Part shown: positions 34,739-42,995 of the stretch, one piece after another
Numbering within the stretch: position 1 is the first letter of the stretch
Layout: each line of letters opens with the position of its first letter
Assembly (NCBI GenBank): GCA_965233665.1
Contig: CBDDTG010000069.1
Location: 248,001 to 312,000 of the forward strand
Reading direction: 5' to 3'
Source of the DNA: Bacterioplanes sp965233665
Lineage (GTDB): Bacteria; Pseudomonadota; Gammaproteobacteria; Pseudomonadales; Oceanobacteraceae
Length of the DNA stretch: 64,000 nt
Translations under genes and position numbers: made by a program
Notes under the pieces: model-generated
The model's input: the letters and a program-made list of their open reading frames with translations, nothing else
What the model was told of the DNA's origin: nothing
Databases searched by the model: none

Positions 34739-35119
34739 TCAGTAAATCTCACTGGGGTCTTTAATGACCTCATCCACGGTGCGCCACTGGCCATTTTCAT
34801 AGACGCGGTAAAAGCAGCTTTCGCGGCCAGTATGGCAGGCAATGCCGCCTTTTTGCTCGACTTGCAGGACGATTACATCGGCATCGCAGTCGAGGCGAAC
34901 TTCGTGCAGCTGTTGCACGTGGCCGGAGCTTTCGCCTTTGCGCCATAGCTGTTGGCGCGAGCGCGAATAATAGATGGCGCGATGCTCTTGCACCGTTAGC
35001 TGCAATGCTTCACGGTTCATCCACGCCATCATCAAAATGCGGCCACTTTGGTGATCTTGGGCGATGGCCGGTATCAAACCGCTGTCGTCCCACTTTACTT
35101 CATCCAGCCAGTCGCTCAT
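34739..35119 (-). CDS. hisI: Phosphoribosyl-AMP cyclohydrolase
   Basis: 126 residues. GRILMMAWMNREAL, AIYYSRSRQQLWRKGESSGH, VRLDCDADVIVLQVEQ and ACHTGRESCFYR are the HisI motifs; the Cys of DCD and the two of CHTGRESC bind zinc and the Asp pair binds magnesium. It opens the purine ring of phosphoribosyl-AMP, the third step of histidine synthesis. A threefold 17-base repeat lies directly upstream of the start, in the gap to ubiB. Confidence 0.96.
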   Translation of the reverse strand: MSDWLDEVKWDDSGLIPAIAQDHQSGRILMMAWMNREALQLTVQEHRAIYYSRSRQQLWRKGESSGHVQQLHEVRLDCDADVIVLQVEQKGGIACHTGRESCFYRVYENGQWRTVDEVIKDPSEIY

Positions 35120-35124
35120 ACCGT

Positions 35125-35175
35125 TCCTCGTGTCTGCGCTGCCCTTGTGTCTACGCTGCCCTTGTGTCTACGCTG
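35125..35175. repeat. Threefold 17-base tandem repeat before hisI
   Basis: Three head-to-tail units of CCCTTGTGTCTACGCTG (the first with three changes), beginning six bases upstream of the hisI start. The copy number could vary by slippage and change the hisI leader length in 17-base steps. Confidence 0.85.
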
Positions 35176-35237
35176 TCAGGTCGCAGGTTATTGCCGGACG
35201 GCGCAGCATACCGCATGGGCGTGGGGTGGGAAAGCGG

Positions 35238-36893
35238 TCAGGCATTCACCAGTAACCAGGCCAAGCCGCAGGCGGACAGGGTCAGTCCGGCCATTTCAGG
35301 TAAGCCCAGTAAGGGCGCATGCCACCATAAAAAACCGCCACTGAGCAGGCCGGCCAGGCCTAGGGTTTGATGGCGTTTAAGCTGGCGCTGGCGGGCCAAA
35401 TCTTGCCGTAGGGCGATCAGCTCGCTTTGCAGTGCCTGTTGTTGCTCGTCCATATGGTTGATACGGCTTAGGGCGCCATGCACCAGTCCAGGAATTTGCG
35501 GCCCCTTTTCGATCCAGCCGGGCAGTTGGCGTTTGAGCTCGCGCCAGGCTGCCTTGGGGCCAAAGCGGTCGCGCATCCAGCGCTCTAAAAAGGGTTTGGC
35601 GGTGGTCCATAAATCCAGCTGCGGATACAGCTGGCGGCCCAGGCCTTCGATGTTGAGCAGGGTTTTCTGTAGCAGTACCAACTGAGGCTGCACTTCCATA
35701 TTGAAGCGCCGCGCGGTACTGAACAGTTGAATCAGCACCTGACCAAAGGAGATCTCGGCCAAAGGTTTGTCGAAAATCGGCTCGCACACGCTGCGAATGG
35801 CGGCGGCAAACTCATGCACCTTGGTGCTGGGCGGTACCCAGCCAGAGTCGATGTGCAGCTGCGCCACCTGGTGGTAATCCTGGTTAAAAAACGCCAGCAA
35901 ATTCATCGCTAGGTAGTTTTGATCTTCTTCGGTCAGACTGCCGACAATGCCGCAATCGATGGCAATGTATTGCGGCTGCTGTGGGTTATGGCGCGAGACA
36001 AAAATATTGCCCGGGTGCATATCGGCATGAAAGAAGCTGTCACGAAACACTTGGGTAAAGAAAATCTCGACGCCGCGCTCGGCCAGCACCTTCATATTGG
36101 TGTCTTGCGCATTCAGGGCATCGACATCGGCCACGGGAATGCCATAAATGCGCTCGCTCACCATCACCTTGCTGCGGGTGTACTCCCAGTAAACATCGGG
36201 CATGTACAGCAGCTCAGAATCCTGAAAATTGCGCTTCAGCTGGGTGGCATTGGACGCTTCAATTTGCAGATCAAGCTCGCCGTAGATGGTATGGCGATAA
36301 TCTTCGACCACTTCCAAAGGCTTTAAGCGTCGGCCTTCGGCGGAGTATTTCACCAGCAACCGTGCCATGGTCTCTAACAGCTGTAAGTCACGCTCAATGG
36401 TGTTTTCAATGCCGGGGCGCACCACTTTGACCACCACCTCTTGGCCAGCATCACTGCTGCTCAGCGGATGCAGACGGGCGGCGTGTACCTGGGCAATGGA
36501 GGCGGAGGCCAGCGGGCGCGAGGAGAACTCCGCAAATAAAGTCGCGACGGATTGTCCCAGTTGATCTTCGATCAGGGCGATGGCTTCAGCCTCAGGAAAG
36601 GGCGGCACGTCGTCCTGCAAGCGCCGCAGTTCTTGCACGATGTCATCTGGGATTAAGTCCGGCCGGGTTGAGAGAATCTGGCCGAACTTCACAAAAATTG
36701 GCCCTAATGCTTCCAGTGCCAGGCGCAGGCGAGCACCGCGGCTGTACTTGGAGGGCACTGGATTCAGGCGCCAGGGCGCTAGCCACAGCAAAATGCGCAG
36801 CGACAGTGGCAGCTGCTGCAGCGGCACCAGGCTATCGAGGCGGTATTTGGTAAAAACAAACAGAATTTTCCACAGGCGCCACCAGTTGGCCAT
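35238..36893 (-). CDS. ubiB: Ubiquinone biosynthesis kinase-like protein UbiB
   Basis: 551 residues. The atypical-kinase (ADCK) N-terminal motif KFGQILSTRPDLIP is present, with A-rich-loop region PLASASIAQVHAARL, catalytic segment FFHADMHPGNIFVS and metal loop IAIDCGIVG. Two hydrophobic helices end the protein (GLAGLLSGGFLWW; MAGLTLSACGLAWLLV) and anchor it to the inner membrane. UbiB is an ATPase needed for ubiquinone synthesis, perhaps by extracting lipid intermediates from the membrane. It lies two bases after ubiJ. Confidence 0.97.
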   Translation of the reverse strand: MANWWRLWKILFVFTKYRLDSLVPLQQLPLSLRILLWLAPWRLNPVPSKYSRGARLRLALEALGPIFVKFGQILSTRPDLIPDDIVQELRRLQDDVPPFPEAEAIALIEDQLGQSVATLFAEFSSRPLASASIAQVHAARLHPLSSSDAGQEVVVKVVRPGIENTIERDLQLLETMARLLVKYSAEGRRLKPLEVVEDYRHTIYGELDLQIEASNATQLKRNFQDSELLYMPDVYWEYTRSKVMVSERIYGIPVADVDALNAQDTNMKVLAERGVEIFFTQVFRDSFFHADMHPGNIFVSRHNPQQPQYIAIDCGIVGSLTEEDQNYLAMNLLAFFNQDYHQVAQLHIDSGWVPPSTKVHEFAAAIRSVCEPIFDKPLAEISFGQVLIQLFSTARRFNMEVQPQLVLLQKTLLNIEGLGRQLYPQLDLWTTAKPFLERWMRDRFGPKAAWRELKRQLPGWIEKGPQIPGLVHGALSRINHMDEQQQALQSELIALRQDLARQRQLKRHQTLGLAGLLSGGFLWWHAPLLGLPEMAGLTLSACGLAWLLVNA

Positions 36894-36895
36894 AG

Positions 36896-37525
36896 TCAGT
36901 CCTTAGTGCGCTGTTGTTGGCGTTGTTGTGCGAGGTGTTGCAGTTTGGCCTCTAAGCGGTCGCTGTCGAGGCGCAGTTGGTCGACGCTGCTGGCAAATTG
37001 TTCCAGCTCTTGGCGGTGCACGATGACGCGCGCTTCATCTTGCAGATAATCGCTGACGGCCATGCGGTTGGTGCGGGCGGTATCCTGCCCCCAGCGCAGC
37101 AGGCTGCGCACGCCTTTGCCCAGCTGGTGGGCCAGCAAGCCGCCGGTGACTGGGCTGACAAACGCCTCCCAATCGATGTCTAAACGGTCGGTGATGCGTG
37201 CCAGCGCGAGTACCAGCTCGGTATCGCCGCTCAGTTGAATGCGGCTGTTAATCAGCGCACTGGCTTTATTGGCACTGCTGGCGAGCTGCAGAAAATCACT
37301 TATAGCACCGTGCAAGCCGCCATCGGCTTGGTCAGCCGCCCCTGACAAGCTAATGCCGTCGTCAAATAAGCGAATACCGATAACAAACGGCAGCTCGGTC
37401 AGTTGCAGCGCCACTAAACGGCCTTGCAGTGGCGCCAGCGCCAGCAAGCTGGCTGGGTCTTGGCGCAGCAGGGCATTGATGCTGTGTTCAACCGGCAGTA
37501 GCCCAGCCTGCAACACACTGCTCAT
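36896..37525 (-). CDS. ubiJ: Ubiquinone biosynthesis accessory factor UbiJ
   Basis: 209 residues with an N-terminal SCP2-type lipid-binding domain (LALAPLQGRLVALQLTELPF; DGGLHGAISDFLQLAS) and a C-terminal coiled coil (ELEQFASSVDQLRLDSDRLE). UbiJ helps gather the soluble ubiquinone-synthesis enzymes and holds the lipid intermediates. The start overlaps the ubiE stop by one base. Confidence 0.93.
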   Translation of the reverse strand: MSSVLQAGLLPVEHSINALLRQDPASLLALAPLQGRLVALQLTELPFVIGIRLFDDGISLSGAADQADGGLHGAISDFLQLASSANKASALINSRIQLSGDTELVLALARITDRLDIDWEAFVSPVTGGLLAHQLGKGVRSLLRWGQDTARTNRMAVSDYLQDEARVIVHRQELEQFASSVDQLRLDSDRLEAKLQHLAQQRQQQRTKD

Positions 37526-38283
37526 TAGGGTTTGACTCCACGGTGTAGGGCCACCACGCCGCTGGTCATGTTGTGATAGCTGCAGCGCACCAGACCGGCT
37601 TCTTCCATCATGGTTTTCAGGGTTTCTTGATCCGGGTGCATGCGAATGGACTCCGCCAAATATTGATAGCTGTCGCTATCGCCGGCGACCATCTTGCCCA
37701 TCATCGGCAATGCCGAGAACGAATACAGATCGTAGGCTTTGCTCATCAGTGGGTTGGTAGGTTTAGAGAACTCCAATACCAGCAAGCGGCCACCTGGCTT
37801 TAACACCCGTGCCATCGAGCGCAGGGCAGCGTCTTTATCGGTGACGTTGCGCAGGCCAAAGGCGATGGTAATGACATCGAAGCTGTTGTCTTCAAAGGGC
37901 AGGCACTCGGCGTTGGCTTGCACGTATTCGATGTTGCCGACATAGCCCTGATCGGTCAGGCGGTCGCGGCCAACATTGAGCATCGACGAGTTGATATCGG
38001 CCAGCACCACACGACCACTGGGGCCGACAATGCGCGAGAACTTTTTGGTTAAGTCACCGGTGCCGCCGGCTAAATCGAGCACGCTGTTGCCTGGGCGCAC
38101 ACCGCTCATATCGATGGTAAAGCGCTTCCATAAGCGGTGAATGCCAAACGACATTAAGTCGTTCATCAGATCGTATTTGCTCGCTACCGAATGGAATACA
38201 TCGGCCACCATGGCTTGCTTCTTCTCGGCTTCGATCGTTTGGTAGCCAAAGTGGGTGGTATCGTCTTTAGGCTGCTCTGACAT
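37525..38283 (-). CDS. ubiE: Ubiquinone/menaquinone methyltransferase UbiE
   Basis: 252 residues from the ATG at 38283, with GGAG six bases upstream. SAM-binding region VLDLAGGTGDLTKKF, ADINSSMLNVGRDRL, ANAECLPFEDNSFDVITIAFGLRN and VLKPGGRLLVLEFSKP are the UbiE signature motifs. It C-methylates the benzoquinol (and demethylmenaquinol). The open frame continues 104 codons upstream through the miniature element at 38392-38657; that extension is not family sequence and should not be annotated. ubiE leads the ubi-his-tat operon. Confidence 0.97.
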   Translation of the reverse strand: MSEQPKDDTTHFGYQTIEAEKKQAMVADVFHSVASKYDLMNDLMSFGIHRLWKRFTIDMSGVRPGNSVLDLAGGTGDLTKKFSRIVGPSGRVVLADINSSMLNVGRDRLTDQGYVGNIEYVQANAECLPFEDNSFDVITIAFGLRNVTDKDAALRSMARVLKPGGRLLVLEFSKPTNPLMSKAYDLYSFSALPMMGKMVAGDSDSYQYLAESIRMHPDQETLKTMMEEAGLVRCSYHNMTSGVVALHRGVKP

Positions 38284-38391
38284 CGGGCACTCCGCTGTGC
38301 TGGGAAAGTCTGAATGATCCGGCATTTTAGCGACCCTGATAGGGAAAGTCTTGCGCTGCGGCAGTAACGGACCTGTGCAGTAAAGATGACT

Positions 38392-38657
38392 AGCAGCCTG
38401 TTGAAAAAGTCTTTTCGGCTCAGGCTTTCGGGCTGGTTCGGAATCAAGGCGCCATTTTAAAGGTGTGTGTCCACCCATCGAGAAATGGGAACACAGAGTC
38501 CGGGCCAGCCCGAATGCCCCGTCGGGCGAGGCCTGAAAGGCACATCTGCTACGCTTTGCCTCTAGGAAAGGGAACCACCCTGTCCGTCGAGACAAAACAT
38601 ACCAGCTGCACCTTTCAGGTCTCGCTGAGCATGCAAAGACTTTTTCAACAGGCTGCT
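38392..38657 (+). repeat. Miniature element family 1, complete copy
   Basis: 266 bases with perfect 23-base terminal inverted repeats (AGCAGCCTGTTGAAAAAGTC and three more bases). It differs from the copy at 42711 at only three positions by eye, and both lie in the same orientation. It encodes no transposase, but a minus-strand frame of about 66 codons, MSRRTGWFPFLEAK..., stays open in both copies. It sits 109 bases upstream of the ubiE start, in the ubiE promoter region. Confidence 0.92.
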
Positions 38658-38698
38658 AGGGTAAGCTGGCGTGCATCATCTGACGACAGGAGCACGCT

Positions 38699-38956
38699 GT
38701 GATTGTACTCAATAAAATCGCCACCTTGCTGTTTTGGCTGCTGGCCGCTTTGGCTTGGCTACAAGGGTGGGACGGTTGGCTAGCTTGGCTGCCACCTTTT
38801 GCCGTGTTGGTGGCGGCCATTCATGCGCTGGAAGTGGCGTATTTCTGGCTGGGGCTAAAGCAGCACAGCCAGCAACCGGGGCTAGATGCACTGCAGGTTT
38901 TTGTGTTTGGCATTTTTCATTTGCAGCGCTTTATTCGGCCGGCACCTAGCTCTTAA
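38699..38956 (+). CDS. Small membrane protein, DUF1145-like
   Basis: 85 residues from a GTG at 38699 with AGGAG seven bases upstream. Two or three hydrophobic segments (IATLLFWLLAALAWLQG; WLAWLPPFAVLVAAIHALEVAYF) and the HALEVAYF-type segment recall DUF1145 inner-membrane proteins of gammaproteobacteria. It starts 40 bases after the family 1 element and is divergent from ubiE. Function unknown. Confidence 0.65.
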   Translation: MIVLNKIATLLFWLLAALAWLQGWDGWLAWLPPFAVLVAAIHALEVAYFWLGLKQHSQQPGLDALQVFVFGIFHLQRFIRPAPSS

Positions 38957-39142
38957 AGCTGTATGAGTGTCTGGAGCCTCGCACCTTTTCGGCAAGTGCT
39001 TGCTTGAGGGATCAGTGCCTTGGTCAGGGATGTACTGAAATTGTGATGCTGTTGGCCTGGCTGGTGTGGCTAGGCTTAATATGCTCAGCATTTGAACAAT
39101 CGTACTGAAACCTACCGATGTCTAATGCTGTTGCCTGAGGGT

Positions 39143-39160
39143 AGAGTGCAGTGGCACTCT
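39143..39160 (+). repeat. Hairpin in the dockerin gene leader
   Basis: AGAGTGC-AGTG-GCACTCT, a 7-base perfect stem with a 4-base loop, 17 bases before the dockerin gene start. In the mRNA it would lie just before the ribosome-binding region and could affect translation or stability. Confidence 0.5.
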
Positions 39161-39177
39161 CACTTGGGATAATAATA

Positions 39178-41775
39178 ATGAAAAAAATACTCTTATCTGG
39201 AGCAGTAGTTATGGCTGTGGCTGCTCCGAGCTTTGCCAGCGACTATGAATTGATTGGATATGATCTTTCAAGGCCGGTTGATTTTGTTGGCACGGACGAT
39301 AGAGGTTGGTCTTATATTAATTTTAAAAATCAGGATGACGGCTTTCGTATTGTAGATACCAGTATTAGTGTTTCGACGGAGCAAGCACTTGCTGATGCAG
39401 ATCAATTACTTGCCACCATGATTGAAACCGACGGACAGAATTACGTTCCCGGCTTCTTGCAAAACTACCCATTGCCTCCGTCTACCACAGATTCTTACGC
39501 ACAGTTTGGTCTCGATGCAGATGTTAGTGACGAGGAATACCGACTCATCGCTGACGCTATGGTGGCAACAATAAAAGCCAAATTGAAAGGGCAGAATGTT
39601 GTTTACGAAAGTGAAGCTGGCATTCATGTGGTTGAAGTGGCCGACACGCGAATTTTATTAACCAATGGTCATGATACCTTTAGTGGTTTTGATGGCGACA
39701 CTCTGTATAACTGCCCGGTAGATTTTATCGACTTGCAGTTGAATCTGACGGAAAACTTAACCGGATGTATCGCAACGGATTATGAAAGTGGTACCGGCGG
39801 TTGGCTGAGCGGCTGGTATGAGTCAATTAACCAAAGTGGTTATGTGTTAACTCGTACTGAAGATAAAAGAGCGCTAAGAATCGCTCACCCGGATGGATCG
39901 CTGTTCGAGTCCGAAGGGATTTCTTATGAGTTGTCTGCATATTATTTTGATCTTTTTATATCTTCTGATAATGAGCCGTATATTTACACCGTGGCTCGAG
40001 CTGATGAGAAGAATTATATTTATCGCTACAGTCAGGGGGAAATCAGAGCAGTTGATTATGAAATAAACCCAGGAGACTTCGGGCTTGAACCTTTGGCAAG
40101 CAATCAGAGAATTCTTGGAAATACAGAAAACCATTTTGTTTTTTTGAATGAAAGTCAGCAGCTTCTGGTTTGTGATAGAGGCGAGGCGATCAAGATTAAT
40201 GCTAGTTACCAAGACTCTCTAGTTACGCTGGCGGAGCCATACAATGAAGGTATGGTTCGCATGGTCAGAACGTACCCAAATAAGCCTCAAGACTATGAGC
40301 AGATAATCACTGAATACGACATAGAGATTGGCTTTTTTTCTGGGATGCCTGAGGCTGAGTTTAAGTCGCTTGTCGATGAATTCTTCTACCCATTGTATGA
40401 ACGCTTGATTGGTGCGGAAACTTATGTTGCCGGCTGTCAGCCGGGCAGCATGGAGGTTATATCAGAGAAGGCGATCCCGATGGGAATTTACAGGGTAGAT
40501 GGCAATGACTACGTTGCTTACCAAAAACAGATATATAACTCTGCGGGGAGTTCCCCAGTATATAGCCTGACAAGGCTATACAATCCAGATTCAGGGTCGC
40601 ACGTTTTTTTGGTGAATGAGGTTCTGTCTAGGCTGGGGAGTGATCATCCATTTATTACTCTGGCAAAGCGAAAATTCAATGAAGAATACCCATCGATAAA
40701 TATAAATGCTGATGTTCTGTCACCTACCGACTTTGCAGAACTGAATATTTCTGATGAATCTACTCAGAGTGATGCTCGTGCTTACATTAATGCGAAGCTG
40801 TTAATGTATGCAGACCTGATGACAGCATTTGATTCAACACTCGGTTTAACACCAACACCTGTACACGTTGCTAATGGCTGGCTCCATTACCACGCTGGTC
40901 GATTAAAACTATCACCTTCGAGCAACGATACTGTGATCGTTACGGTTAAACCTGAGTCTGACGTGATCGACTCTTACAGCAATGCAACGTCATTCTTCGA
41001 TGTCATGATCGAAGGCGATCACTATGCTGCGGATGTTTCTTGTTCTATCGACGGGGCACTGGACATTACCGCAGCCGAATACGGTAACTGGGGCGGTATC
41101 GAGCGTTTAACCTTGCCAATAAGGTGGACTAACCGCGACCTTCAAGGTGCGGCCTCACTCAAAGGCAATGCCGCAGCGGCTACTGACGAGCAACGGTTTT
41201 TTTCGGCTGATACCCTGGCGCAATTGACCACTGGAGAAGCGATCATTGACTGCACAGCCACGGTGTCGGATCAGTTCGGCGGGCTCATTAATGCCACTGT
41301 CGTGCCAGCGACGGTAAAACTTGATGATGGCATTCACGGTGGGGCTGGCATTATTTCAGGTAGCGTCAACTTGCCAGCCGGTATTGCGCCTGAGCAAGTC
41401 ACAGTGAAAGCCACAGTTAACGGCCGGACCATTACGGTGAATGTGGATGAAAACGGCGACTTTGCTTTTGCGAATCTGAGAGCCGGAGACTTCACGGTTA
41501 GCGTGCACAGCGAGCGCTACGTTCAAGCCTGTGTTAATGCTGCGGTCAATGACGAGGCCACCGAGTTAGGAGAAATTCAACTCGTTGCCGGTGATATCAA
41601 CAATGATAATGAAATAAACATTGCTGACGTCACCTTACTAGCGAGCCACTATGGTGCTTTGTTGGGGGATGCAAACTACTCTGCCATTGCTGACCTGAAT
41701 GTTGATGAACGTATCAATGTTCAGGATTTGGCCATTCTCGCCAGCCACTTTGGCGCGCAGCAATGCATTGACTAA
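39178..41775 (+). CDS. Secreted dockerin-domain protein
   Basis: 865 residues from the ATG at 39178 (signal peptide ILLSGAVVMAVAAPSFAS). Residues about 20-560 match no family I know; they are rich in Tyr and Asp and may fold as a beta-propeller-like body. A beta domain with paired Cys (YAADVSCSID; AIIDCTATVSD) follows at about 590-715, a carboxypeptidase-regulatory-like beta-sandwich (VDENGDFAFANLRAGDFTVS) at about 720-800, and a C-terminal type I dockerin at about 804-861: GDINNDNEINIADVTLLASH and ADLNVDERINVQDLAILASH, two calcium loops each with an F-hand helix. The first half is clearly more A+T-rich than neighbours. A cohesin gene follows, its likely partner. Confidence 0.85.
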   Translation: MKKILLSGAVVMAVAAPSFASDYELIGYDLSRPVDFVGTDDRGWSYINFKNQDDGFRIVDTSISVSTEQALADADQLLATMIETDGQNYVPGFLQNYPLPPSTTDSYAQFGLDADVSDEEYRLIADAMVATIKAKLKGQNVVYESEAGIHVVEVADTRILLTNGHDTFSGFDGDTLYNCPVDFIDLQLNLTENLTGCIATDYESGTGGWLSGWYESINQSGYVLTRTEDKRALRIAHPDGSLFESEGISYELSAYYFDLFISSDNEPYIYTVARADEKNYIYRYSQGEIRAVDYEINPGDFGLEPLASNQRILGNTENHFVFLNESQQLLVCDRGEAIKINASYQDSLVTLAEPYNEGMVRMVRTYPNKPQDYEQIITEYDIEIGFFSGMPEAEFKSLVDEFFYPLYERLIGAETYVAGCQPGSMEVISEKAIPMGIYRVDGNDYVAYQKQIYNSAGSSPVYSLTRLYNPDSGSHVFLVNEVLSRLGSDHPFITLAKRKFNEEYPSININADVLSPTDFAELNISDESTQSDARAYINAKLLMYADLMTAFDSTLGLTPTPVHVANGWLHYHAGRLKLSPSSNDTVIVTVKPESDVIDSYSNATSFFDVMIEGDHYAADVSCSIDGALDITAAEYGNWGGIERLTLPIRWTNRDLQGAASLKGNAAAATDEQRFFSADTLAQLTTGEAIIDCTATVSDQFGGLINATVVPATVKLDDGIHGGAGIISGSVNLPAGIAPEQVTVKATVNGRTITVNVDENGDFAFANLRAGDFTVSVHSERYVQACVNAAVNDEATELGEIQLVAGDINNDNEINIADVTLLASHYGALLGDANYSAIADLNVDERINVQDLAILASHFGAQQCID

Positions 41776-41780
41776 CGAAG

Positions 41781-41802
41781 GTGCCGGGTATCCGGCACTT
41801 TT
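41781..41802 (+). terminator. Hairpin plus T-tract between dockerin and cohesin genes
   Basis: GTGCCGG-GTAT-CCGGCAC followed by TTTT starts five bases after the dockerin stop and ends 13 bases before the cohesin start. It looks like a rho-independent terminator that would let only some transcripts reach the cohesin gene, setting the two proteins' ratio. Confidence 0.75.
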
Positions 41803-41814
41803 CGAGGTACCATT

Positions 41815-42468
41815 ATGAAAACTATTTATTTTTGTATGTTGCTGTTTTTGTCTTTTGCCTGTTGCTCCGAGCCTTTGTTGCAGGTGACTTCAGAAGACAG
41901 AGATGGTGTGCGCTGGCTGTATTTTTCGGTGGCTGATGTTACCGACGTGTATGGTATGGATTTACAATTGCAGTTCGATACTCGCTACTTGCAAGTGATG
42001 GATGCCAGTGCAAACCAGCCCGGTATTCAAGTGAGCACCGGCTCGTTATTTGGACAGCAGGCCTACGAAGTTGCCAATTATGTCGATATGCGTGATGGCA
42101 ATATTCGCTTGGCAACCAGCCTATTGCACCCAGCAAATCCCATTCACGGGCGGGGCGAGGTCGCAGTGATAGGTTTTCAGCATCTCGAGGCGGTGGACGC
42201 AGCTTTAACGGTTGAGCGTTTGCGCTTGGGAACGAAGTCAGGCGAGCTGATCGAAGTAGCGACGCTGCCTAAAGTGTGGGTAGAACCGGCCATCACGGTT
42301 GCCGAGCGAGCTGACAAGCCAATCTATACCACACCCGCAATGCACGCCAGCATGCATGAAGACGGGCAAGAAAATCAGTGGCTGCTGTATTTGTGCGTGT
42401 TGATGCTGGTCATCATCATTGCTCTACTGTGGGTAATTGCCAAACGCTCTTTTGTCGCAGCCGAGTAA
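41815..42468 (+). CDS. Membrane-anchored cohesin-domain protein
   Basis: 217 residues. N-terminal signal (IYFCMLLFLSFACC, which could be a lipobox), then one cohesin-type beta-sandwich at residues about 25-160: YFSVADVTDVYGMDLQLQFD, LQVMDASANQPG, NYVDMRDGNIRLATSL and GRGEVAVIGFQHLE are the cohesin/type III carrier motifs in order. A linker follows and a C-terminal helix WLLYLCVLMLVIIIALLWVI with AKRSF after it, which holds the domain on the outer side of the inner membrane. It should bind the dockerin of the neighbouring protein. No other cohesin or dockerin is in the window. Confidence 0.8.
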   Translation: MKTIYFCMLLFLSFACCSEPLLQVTSEDRDGVRWLYFSVADVTDVYGMDLQLQFDTRYLQVMDASANQPGIQVSTGSLFGQQAYEVANYVDMRDGNIRLATSLLHPANPIHGRGEVAVIGFQHLEAVDAALTVERLRLGTKSGELIEVATLPKVWVEPAITVAERADKPIYTTPAMHASMHEDGQENQWLLYLCVLMLVIIIALLWVIAKRSFVAAE

Positions 42469-42470
42469 TT

Positions 42471-42505
42471 AAAAAAGCGCTTGGGGCCGCAGTGACCCCA
42501 AGCAC
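42471..42505. terminator. Bidirectional terminator between cohesin and small lipoprotein
   Basis: GCTTGGGG pairs with CCCCAAGC across a 9-base loop; six A residues precede it on the plus strand, giving a U6 tail for the leftward small lipoprotein gene. It also closes the rightward cohesin gene. Confidence 0.85.
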
Positions 42506-42507
42506 TG

Positions 42508-42693
42508 TTATTGATCTTGCTCCAGCTGCTGGCGACGTTTTTCATCAGCCTCTTGCAATAGGCCTTCGACCTGTTTTGCCTTTTCCAGCGCCTCGCGCTG
42601 GCCTTTGAGCAGGTCGGTTTTGTCCTGTTCCTCTGTGGCTGGGCTGCAGGCGCTGATGGCGGCGGCAGTGATTAAGATGGCAATCAATTTCAT
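42508..42693 (-). CDS. Small coiled-coil lipoprotein
   Basis: 61 residues from the ATG at 42693 with GGAG eight bases upstream. Lipobox ISAC after a short signal, then one charged helix (QREALEKAKQVEGLLQEADE) likely to form a coiled coil. No family recognised; the shape resembles small murein-lipoprotein-like spacers. Its start lies 18 bases from the family 1 element at 42711, so its promoter is probably in or beyond that element. Confidence 0.65.
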   Translation of the reverse strand: MKLIAILITAAAISACSPATEEQDKTDLLKGQREALEKAKQVEGLLQEADEKRRQQLEQDQ

Positions 42694-42710
42694 ACGGATC
42701 TCCAGACTCA

Positions 42711-42976
42711 AGCAGCCTGTTGAAAAAGTCTTTTCGGCTCAGGCTTTCGGGCTGGTTCGGAATCAAGGCGCCATTTTAAAGGTGTGTGTCTACCCATCGA
42801 GAAATGGGAACACAGAGTCCGGGCCAGCCCGAATGCCCCGTCGGGCGAGGCCTGAAAGGCACATCTGCTGCGCTTTGCCTCTAGGAAAGGGAACCACCCT
42901 GTCCGTCGAGACAAAACACACCAGCTGCACCTTTCAGGTCTCGCTGAGCATGCAAAGACTTTTTCAACAGGCTGCT
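42711..42976 (+). repeat. Miniature element family 1, complete copy
   Basis: 266 bases, same orientation and almost the same sequence as 38392-38657, with the 23-base inverted ends intact. With the first copy it makes a pair of direct repeats around 38658-42710. The near-identity implies a recent copy. No clear target duplication: left flank CTCA, right flank AGGT. Confidence 0.92.
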
Positions 42977-42995
42977 AGGTGTTTAAAGGCACAGT

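Noticed and set aside
35125..35175. CRISPR-like repeat array
   Set aside because: Units are 17 bases and directly joined, without spacers or cas genes; it is a simple tandem repeat.
38284..38595. Long N-terminal extension of ubiE
   Set aside because: It runs through the family 1 miniature element; UbiE normally begins near MSEQPKDDTTHFGYQ and a good ribosome-binding site precedes the ATG at 38283.
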